DNA of 36,184 nucleotides from an uncultured Mycoplasmatota bacterium (lineage in GTDB: Bacteria; Bacillota_I; Bacilli_A; RF39; UBA660), in contig URYZ01000005.1 in the NCBI GenBank assembly GCA_900552235.1, positions 1-36,184 of the forward strand. Direction: 5' to 3'. Positions 31,341 through 36,184 of the stretch are shown one piece after another (within the stretch, counting starts at the first letter, position 1; every line of letters starts with the position of its first letter). Made by a program: the position numbers and the translations under genes. The notes beneath the pieces were generated by a model. The model searched no databases and was not told the origin of the DNA. It was given only the letters and a program-made list of their open reading frames with translations.

Positions 31341-31780
31341 TACTCTTCCTCATATTTTTTTATTTTTTCTATTCTTTCACTATAAACTGGATCTTCTAGT
31401 GGTTTTTCTTTTAAGAATCTCATAATCATTTTTTTAGCTTTAAATGGCCATATATTACCACTTAACGCTATTACATTAGCATCATTGTGTTCTTTAGCTA
31501 GTTTTGCTTCTTTTACATTTGTTATTCTAGCGCAATAAATCCCTTTTACTTTATTGGCAGCAATAGTCATACCTATTCCTGTACCACAAAATAATATTCC
31601 TATCTCAGCATCTTTATTTACAACTTTTTGGCAAAGAGAAAAACAATAATCTGGGAAATCTACTCTATCAAAGTTATTTGTTCCAACATCTATTATTTCA
31701 TATCCTTTTTCTTGTAAATATACTTTTATTATTTCTTTTAGTTTATATCCTCTATGATCTGATCCTAAACATATTTTCAT
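31340..31780 (-). CDS. rpiB: Ribose-5-phosphate isomerase B
   Basis: 146 residues. It interconverts ribose 5-phosphate and ribulose 5-phosphate in the pentose phosphate pathway. Motifs: GSDHRGYKLK (Asp8, His9), DVGTNNFDRVDFPDY, ILFCGTGIGMTIAANK with the catalytic Cys65, and HNDANVIALSGN. The LacA/LacB galactose-6-phosphate isomerases are relatives, but single-gene context and the GxGIGM pattern fit RpiB. GAGGTG site upstream; coupled to the YwzB-like gene. Confidence 0.93.
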   Translation of the reverse strand: MKICLGSDHRGYKLKEIIKVYLQEKGYEIIDVGTNNFDRVDFPDYCFSLCQKVVNKDAEIGILFCGTGIGMTIAANKVKGIYCARITNVKEAKLAKEHNDANVIALSGNIWPFKAKKMIMRFLKEKPLEDPVYSERIEKIKKYEEE

Positions 31781-31824
31781 ACATCTTCACCTCTTTAATC
31801 TATTATACATTAAATACAAAAGAA

Positions 31825-31845
31825 AAAAAAGCATTAAGCTTTTTT
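31825..31845 (-). terminator. Terminator of rpmE
   Basis: AAAAAAGC and GCTTTTTT form a stem with a 5-base loop followed by T; overlaps the end of rpmE. Confidence 0.75.
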
Positions 31846-32040
31846 AATTCCATATTTTTTATTGAATTTGTCTACATTTCCTTTAACAGTAGTAGCATTT
31901 TGTTTTCCAGTATAAGCTGGATGACATTTAGAACAAACATCAATATGCATTTCATCTTTATTTGATTTTAAAGTAAATGTTTCTCCACAAGCACAAATAA
32001 ATTTTGTATCTTTAAATTCTTTATGTATTCCTTTTTTCAT
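31834..32040 (-). CDS. rpmE: Ribosomal protein L31, zinc-binding form
   Basis: 68 residues with the four zinc-ligand cysteines Cys16, Cys18, Cys36 and Cys39 (CACGETF; DVCSKCHPAYTG), so it is the C+ (RpmE) type. Followed by a terminator. The upstream leader has a small ATGAAA/TTTCAT hairpin near 32065-32085 that could be an L31 autoregulatory leader, not proven. Confidence 0.95.
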   Translation of the reverse strand: MKKGIHKEFKDTKFICACGETFTLKSNKDEMHIDVCSKCHPAYTGKQNATTVKGNVDKFNKKYGIKKA

Positions 32041-32119
32041 TTTAAGTCCTAACCTTTCTATTCGCCATGAAAACTTGTTTCATAGTAATTAATTTCTTAA
32101 GTATTGTAACAAATATTTA

Positions 32120-32770
32120 TTACTTTGACAAGTCCTTTTCTAATTTTTTTATTATTTTACTTCCTACTTTATTATTTAAATTTAAAGATAAATTATTATT
32201 TGCATCTAAACTATCACTATTATTAACAATACTATTTATATCAATATAAGTCATTTTATAATCTATTGTTAACTGTTTTAATTTATTATTTACATATGTA
32301 ACATATTTATTATAACTATCATCATAAAAACCTAAAACATACACTTTATCTTTTTTATATATATTTACCTGATTTAATAACTCTTCAATGTTTTTTAATA
32401 ATAAATTACAAGACTCATAATCATTTTTTAATTCATTATTATTTAAACCTATTAACACAATATTGGCTTTAGCAAGTAATGTTTTTATGTTATGTTCTTT
32501 ATTATTTATATAAACTTTATTATTGTTATAAATATCTTTGGTCAAATCCTTTGTTAAATAATTATTTTTTACATATGAGTTATCATAAGATTTTAAAAGA
32601 TTATTATTTTCCAAATAAAGTTTAACATAATCATAATACTTAATATCTTCTTTAGTTAAGTTATTACCTAAAACTAATAAATTTTGTTTATTATTATAAA
32701 ATCTATAGTAAGTAAGAATAATAATTAGTATTAATAAAATTATAAAAAGAAATATTTTAATTTTTTTCAT
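32120..32770 (-). CDS. SGNH-hydrolase-like membrane-anchored protein, probably inactive
   Basis: 216 residues. Membrane anchor at about 5-22, rest external. The layout resembles SGNH/GDSL hydrolases (YpmR-like): LLVLGNNLTK (31-40) stands where GDSLT is expected, ANIVLIGLNNNEL where the GxND block is expected, KVYVLGFYDD and TYIDI strands. The catalytic serine of the first block is replaced by Asn and no DxxH block is evident at the C-terminus, so it may be a pseudoenzyme. Very rich in Asn and Lys. It follows murA after a terminator, with a GGGTGA site. Confidence 0.5.
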   Translation of the reverse strand: MKKIKIFLFIILLILIIILTYYRFYNNKQNLLVLGNNLTKEDIKYYDYVKLYLENNNLLKSYDNSYVKNNYLTKDLTKDIYNNNKVYINNKEHNIKTLLAKANIVLIGLNNNELKNDYESCNLLLKNIEELLNQVNIYKKDKVYVLGFYDDSYNKYVTYVNNKLKQLTIDYKMTYIDINSIVNNSDSLDANNNLSLNLNNKVGSKIIKKLEKDLSK

Positions 32771-32785
32771 TTTTCACCCATTAAA

Positions 32786-32806
32786 AAAGTAGAATAAATC
32801 TACTTT
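32786..32806 (-). terminator. Terminator of murA
   Basis: AAAGTAGA and TCTACTTT form a stem with a 5-base loop, followed by TTTTAA. Confidence 0.75.
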
Positions 32807-32812
32807 AATACA

Positions 32813-34066
32813 TTATATTTCTCTTATTTCTATTTTAGCACCAACAAGTGATAATTTTTCAACAATTCCCTCATAACCCCTTAGAATATGTTCAACATCA
32901 TTAATTGTTGTTGTCCCTTTAGCAATTAAACCTGCAACAATCATGGCAGCTCCTCCTCTTAAATCAGTTGAAGTAACCATTTTACCTTCAAGTGGCGTTT
33001 TACCTTTTATTTTTAGTTTATCGCCATCTATTTTAATATTAGCTCCCATTCTGTTAAGATATGGAATGTGCATAAATCTATTTTCGTATATTGTTTCTTT
33101 TAAAGTTGATACTCCTTTAGCTTGAGTTAAATAAACAGAAAAAGGTTGTTGTAAATCAGTTGGAAATCCTGGAAAATAATATGTTTCAACATCAACACTT
33201 TTTAGTTCTTGTGATGCTGAAGTTAAAACGTAATCTCTTCCTATTTCAATATTGGCATTAGATTCAATAAGTTTAGTAGTTAATGCTTCAAGATGTTCTG
33301 GAATTATATTATCTATTTTTAAATTTTCTCCAATTAAAGAACCAATTATTATATAAGTACCAGCCTCAATTCTATCAGGGATAACTTCAACATAACCCTT
33401 CTTTAATTTTGATACCCCTTTAATCTTAATTGTACTTGTACCTGCTCCTGTTATTTTAGCACCCATACTATTTAATAAATCACAAACATTTTTTATTTCA
33501 GGTTCACATGCTGCATTAGTTATTGTTGTTATACCTTTTGCTTTTGTTGCTGCTAAAATAATATTAATTGTGGCACCAACACTAGCTAATTCTAAATCTA
33601 TTTTAGTTCCTACAAGTTTTTTAGCTTCAATTGTATATTTATCGTTTTCTTCAATTATGGTTGCACCAAGCTTTTTAAAACCATCTAAATGAAGATTAAT
33701 CGGTCTACTACCAATGTTACATCCACCCGGAAAATACATTTCTACTTTTTTATACTTACTTAATAATGCTCCCATAAAATAATATGATGCACGAAGCTTT
33801 CTTGAAATATCTTCTGGTATTTCTTTATTAGTCATATCTTTAGCATTAATGATAATCGATTCTGTAGCACGACTAAATTTAACTCCCAAATATTTTAATA
33901 TTTCTTCCAGTGAATTTATGTCAGATATTTCTGGAACATTACAAATTGTCACTTCTTCATCACTTAAGATAGCTGCTGGGATAAGAGCAACGGCTGCATT
34001 TTTTGCTCCACTTATTCTTATTGTTCCAGTTAATTTATTTTTACCTTTTATTTTTATTTGTTTCAT
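32813..34066 (-). CDS. murA: UDP-N-acetylglucosamine 1-carboxyvinyltransferase
   Basis: 417 residues, standard length. First committed step of peptidoglycan precursor synthesis: transfer of enolpyruvate from PEP to UDP-GlcNAc. Motifs: RISGAKNAAVALIPA with Lys22-Asn23, PGGCNIGSRPINLHL with the PEP-reactive Cys116 (the fosfomycin target), and TDLRGGAAMIVAG near the C-terminus. It has its own promoter and a leader hairpin. Presence of murA with MreB/Mbl shows a walled organism, unlike true Mollicutes. Confidence 0.97.
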   Translation of the reverse strand: MKQIKIKGKNKLTGTIRISGAKNAAVALIPAAILSDEEVTICNVPEISDINSLEEILKYLGVKFSRATESIIINAKDMTNKEIPEDISRKLRASYYFMGALLSKYKKVEMYFPGGCNIGSRPINLHLDGFKKLGATIIEENDKYTIEAKKLVGTKIDLELASVGATINIILAATKAKGITTITNAACEPEIKNVCDLLNSMGAKITGAGTSTIKIKGVSKLKKGYVEVIPDRIEAGTYIIIGSLIGENLKIDNIIPEHLEALTTKLIESNANIEIGRDYVLTSASQELKSVDVETYYFPGFPTDLQQPFSVYLTQAKGVSTLKETIYENRFMHIPYLNRMGANIKIDGDKLKIKGKTPLEGKMVTSTDLRGGAAMIVAGLIAKGTTTINDVEHILRGYEGIVEKLSLVGAKIEIREI

Positions 34067-34080
34067 AAGTACTTCCTTTC

Positions 34081-34108
34081 AAAGTTAATATATGTGAAAA
34101 TTAACTTT
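34081..34108 (-). promoter_or_regulatory. Leader hairpin of murA
   Basis: AAAGTTAAT and ATTAACTTT form a 9-bp stem around a 10-base loop, ending directly before the GAAAGGAAG ribosome binding site. No T run follows. Confidence 0.45.
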
Positions 34109-34121
34109 ATGCCCCACCTTA

Positions 34122-34150
34122 ATCATATTATTTTTAAAGCATTATGTCAA
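34122..34150 (-). promoter_or_regulatory. Promoter of murA
   Basis: TTGACA (34145-34150), 17 bp, TATGAT (34122-34127), just past the csp terminator. Confidence 0.75.
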
Positions 34151-34156
34151 ATAAAA

Positions 34157-34178
34157 AACCACTTGTTGACAAGTGATT
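34157..34178 (-). terminator. Terminator of the cold-shock gene
   Basis: AATCACTTG pairs with CAAGTGGTT (one G-U pair) around TCAA and is followed by TTTTA. Confidence 0.75.
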
Positions 34179-34399
34179 TAGTTATTAACAGTCGCAAATT
34201 CTTTTATAACACGAACATTTAATGCTTGAAGTCCTTTACCTGTTTCAATTAATTTGAATTCTACATAATCGCCTTCTTTAAGTGATTTATAACCTTCAGC
34301 ATCAATTGCGGAATAGTGAACAAACACATCTTCATTTGGTTTATATTCAATGAATCCGAAACCTTTTTCATTGTTGAACCATTTTACAAAGCCTTTCAT
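34178..34399 (-). CDS. Cold-shock-domain protein
   Basis: 73 residues, a single CSD barrel. RNP1 KGFGFIEY (12-19) and RNP2 VFVHY (25-29) bind single-stranded RNA or [13 protein letters not shown] is the closing strand. CspA/CspB-type RNA chaperone. GAGGTG site before ATG. The ~80-bp leader contains a GCGCGC, rare in this DNA. Confidence 0.95.
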   Translation of the reverse strand: MKGFVKWFNNEKGFGFIEYKPNEDVFVHYSAIDAEGYKSLKEGDYVEFKLIETGKGLQALNVRVIKEFATVNN

Positions 34400-34453
34400 A
34401 ATTACACCTCTTTTCTACTTATAATCTCCTGCGCGCAATACTATAATAACAAA

Positions 34454-34486
34454 AAATAAGGAATATTTTTTAAATGTTCCTTATTT
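34454..34486 (-). terminator. Terminator of the LytTR regulator gene
   Basis: AAATAAGGAA and TTCCTTATTT form a 10-bp stem with a 13-base loop, followed by a T run on the minus strand. Confidence 0.8.
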
Positions 34487-35122
34487 TGTACTTATCAAAC
34501 CCTGTTCGTCACATAACTCTTTTAGTTTTTTCTTTTTATCCCTTGAAAGATAAAAACACTTTTCATCACTTATAAATAATAGATAATTTTTACTAGGGTC
34601 AATCATTTTAACATTATCTAAATTAACTATTGCACTTTGGTGTGTTCTAAAGAATCTTTCATCCAGCAAATCTTCAAGATCTGTTAAAGTTTTAGTAGTA
34701 TACACAATATCTGTTTTAGTATGAATGATACTCCTTTTACTATTTCTTTCCTTTTCAATATATAAAATATCTTCATATGGTAAATTATATATTTGACTAT
34801 CAAATATAACAGTTAAAATCTTCTTTCTTGTTAATGTTGAGTTATAAATATATCTAACATCATACTTTAATCTGCAAATTTCTTCTTCTTTTAATAAATC
34901 TATCATAAAACTGTTTTCTTTTTTAATAGCTTCATAACTTAAAGTACCATTCTTATCAATAATAACAATAAAAGAAAAATACATTTTATATTCATTTCTA
35001 ATAGTTTCTATTACTTCTAAACTGTTTACTTCATCATCATTATCTATTATAAAAACACTTGATGCATTTTTAAGACTACAATAACTTTTAAAGCTTTTAT
35101 CATTATTATTAAAAATACAATA
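34481..35122 (-). CDS. LytTR-family response regulator, 5' end missing
   Basis: The frame is open from the stop at 34481 to 35122, 213 residues without a usable start. The ATG at 34984 is internal. The part upstream of it (SSVFIIDNDDEVNSLEVIET) continues an AgrA-like receiver domain in the same frame, then the reading frame hits TGA at 35123-35125 in foreign-looking DNA. The C-terminal LytTR domain (about residues 115-213 of the fragment) has LPYEDILYIEKERNSKR, FFRTHQSAIVNLDNV and FYLSRDKKKKLKEL. Such regulators usually work with a membrane kinase in quorum sensing or bacteriocin control. The missing first part is explained by the assembly join, not by decay. Confidence 0.8.
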   Translation of the reverse strand, partial: YCIFNNNDKSFKSYCSLKNASSVFIIDNDDEVNSLEVIETIRNEYKMYFSFIVIIDKNGTLSYEAIKKENSFMIDLLKEEEICRLKYDVRYIYNSTLTRKKILTVIFDSQIYNLPYEDILYIEKERNSKRSIIHTKTDIVYTTKTLTDLEDLLDERFFRTHQSAIVNLDNVKMIDPSKNYLLFISDEKCFYLSRDKKKKLKELCDEQGLISTK

Positions 35123-35401
35123 TCAAAATCAGAGTGATTTTAGACAGATAAAAAGCTGAAAATAGTATCTGTAATCAGTTTATAGGAAAATGGCATTATT
35201 TGCAAGAAACATGGCATTATTTGTGTAGATTATGGAAATAATGCCTGTTATGATATGGATAAAGAGAAAGATGCAGCTAACAGATGCAGTAAGCGGCGAA
35301 TACTCTGTGTGAACTATATACAGTCAAAAGAAATAAAAATACAACAGAAGAAATTTTTAAATGTAATTAAAGACGGGGATTAAAAATCAGGAGGAAGAAA
35401 G
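35123..35401. other. Foreign intergenic DNA upstream of dapF
   Basis: About 280 bases with base use unlike the preceding 35 kb and no gene. ATGGCATTATTTG occurs twice (35190-35202 and 35211-35223), and GGCATTATTT (35213-35222) pairs with AAATAATGCC (35236-35245), a hairpin of unknown role. Probably the natural leader of the Clostridia dapF. Confidence 0.6.
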
Positions 35402-35983
35402 ATGAAAGTAGTATTGGAACGTTATCATGGATTGGGGAATGATTATCTTGTATTTGATCCGAATCACAATGAATTAGAACTGGATCAGGCAAATGTAAAA
35501 ATGATCTGTGATCGTAATGAGGGGCTTGGCGCTGACGGAGTTCTGGAAGGACCGATCCTGAAAGAAGACGGTATGCATGTAAAAGTATGGAATCCGGACG
35601 GAAGTGAATCAGAGACCAGTGGAAACGGTGTCCGTATTTTTGCAAAATATCTGAAAGATGCCGGTTACGTACAGAAAAAGAATTTCAAATTATATACAGG
35701 AAACGGTCCGGTGGAAGTGACATTCTTAAATGAAGATGGAAGCCGGCTGCGTGTATCTATGGGAAAATTATCATTTTGGAGTGATGAGATCCCGGTCATC
35801 GGCGAGAGGCGTGAAGTGATCAACGAGGATATGGTATTCGGAAGGACGTTGTATCCGGTTACCTGTGTATCCATCGGTAATCCACATTGCGTGATCCCTA
35901 TGCGTGAGATTTCCAAACCGCTGGTATGCAAGATCGGTGATTATTCCGAGATCGCAAGATATTTCCCGAACAGAATCAATACA
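35402..35983 (+). CDS. dapF: Diaminopimelate epimerase, 3' end missing, from another organism
   Basis: About 194 residues of a protein usually near 280. It converts LL- to meso-diaminopimelate for lysine and peptidoglycan synthesis. Seen: RYHGLGNDYLVFDPN, CDRNEGLGADGVL, VWNPDGSESETSGNGVRIFA (Ser where the first catalytic Cys usually precedes GNG, as in Lachnospiraceae-type sequences I recall), VSIGNPHCVIP, and FPNRINT, where homology stops. The second catalytic motif (ASGSSSCA-like) is absent because the gene is cut. AGGAGG site before the ATG. Codon use is clearly higher in GC than in the rest of the window. The last residues before the stop (LIF) belong to the next segment. Confidence 0.85.
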
Positions 35984-36184
35984 CTTATATTTTAGAAAAC
36001 TATGATAAGTCATGGAGTATTCCTGCTTCCTTGAATACGGTTACATATAAAATCTGCCACCTGGAAAATATACTTTTAAAGTAAAGGGAGCCAATTCCTA
36101 TGGGATCTGGAATGATGAAGTGACTTCTTTGAAAATTACAATCACTCCACCATTTTGGAAGTCCAATATGGCTTATACAGTGTA
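35984..36184 (+). pseudogene. Y_Y_Y-domain fragment of a Bacteroides-type hybrid sensor
   Basis: Reading in the proper frame gives YILENYDKSWSIPASLN, then after a one-base shift LPPGKYTFKVKGANSYGIWN and TSLKITITPPFWKSNMAYTV. This is the C-terminal Y_Y_Y beta domain and start of the transmembrane segment of hybrid two-component or beta-propeller sensors of Bacteroidetes. The shift lies in an A run (AAAATC where AAAAATC would restore the frame, near 36047-36051), so a sequencing indel is likely. Both ends are open: one at the dapF join, one at the window edge. Confidence 0.7.

Noticed and set aside
35367..36013. Minus-strand frames across dapF
   Set aside because: Antisense shadows of a recognisable epimerase.
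1..36184. CRISPR array, tRNA or rRNA genes
   Set aside because: No regularly spaced repeats, and no tRNA or rRNA signatures other than the tRNA-like part of tmRNA, were seen.

Overview
The first ~35.1 kb is a very AT-rich, almost entirely minus-strand block of housekeeping and sporulation-linked genes. It looks like a low-GC Bacilli genome from a Mollicutes-related, gut-type lineage (RF39/Erysipelotrichia-like; an inference). TGA works as a stop, Trp is TGG, strong AGGAGG ribosome binding sites are common, ssrA encodes a short tag ending in AFA as in mycoplasmas, and Spo0A and a SpoIIQ-like protein are present, so this is not a mycoplasma. The last ~1.06 kb is different: a higher-GC 5' part of a Clostridia-type dapF, then a piece of a Bacteroides-type Y_Y_Y sensor domain. 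Both joins cut genes mid-frame, so the right end is most likely a metagenomic assembly chimera. Layout, left to right: a 69-bp promoter-bearing repeat at the contig edge; uvrB with a DUF1287 gene; a GT4 glycosyltransferase; a GntR(YtrA)-ABC operon with its operator; a second copy of the 69-bp repeat feeding a decayed surface-protein fragment; hpf; an OmpR/PhoB-type two-component system whose putative box occurs at its own promoter and again upstream of hpf; a HAD phosphatase; two membrane-anchored surface proteins; spo0A with an upstream 0A box; a pgk / helicase-associated-domain gene / tpiA operon; frr; rpsB-tsf; infC-rpmI-rplT with an attenuated leader. Then come a plus-strand MazF-like gene; glyA, a radical SAM/SPASM gene and folD (one-carbon metabolism); a lipoprotein and a divergent DUF3298 gene; a small unknown gene; ssrA; a UPF0316 protein; a tandem pair of unknown paralogues; an mreB/mbl-spoIIQ-DUF1146-rpiB cluster; rpmE; an SGNH-like pseudoenzyme; murA; csp; and a LytTR regulator truncated at the first join. 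The order murA ... ywzB-like, spoIIQ-like, mbl-like resembles the Bacillus murAA-spoIIQ-mbl region. How the genes fit together: translation factors (infC, L35, L20, S2, EF-Ts, RRF, tmRNA, HPF, L31) dominate the middle. HPF may be tied to the neighbouring two-component system through a shared operator-promoter arrangement. Envelope functions (murA, mreB/mbl, SpoIIQ-like, GT4, DUF1287, surface proteins) and regulators (Spo0A, YtrA-like, LytTR) make up most of the rest. The least explained items are the repeated promoter cassette with its gene remnant, the helicase-associated-domain protein inside a glycolytic operon, the S2 protein with a Rho_N/SAP-like tail, and the tandem paralogues.
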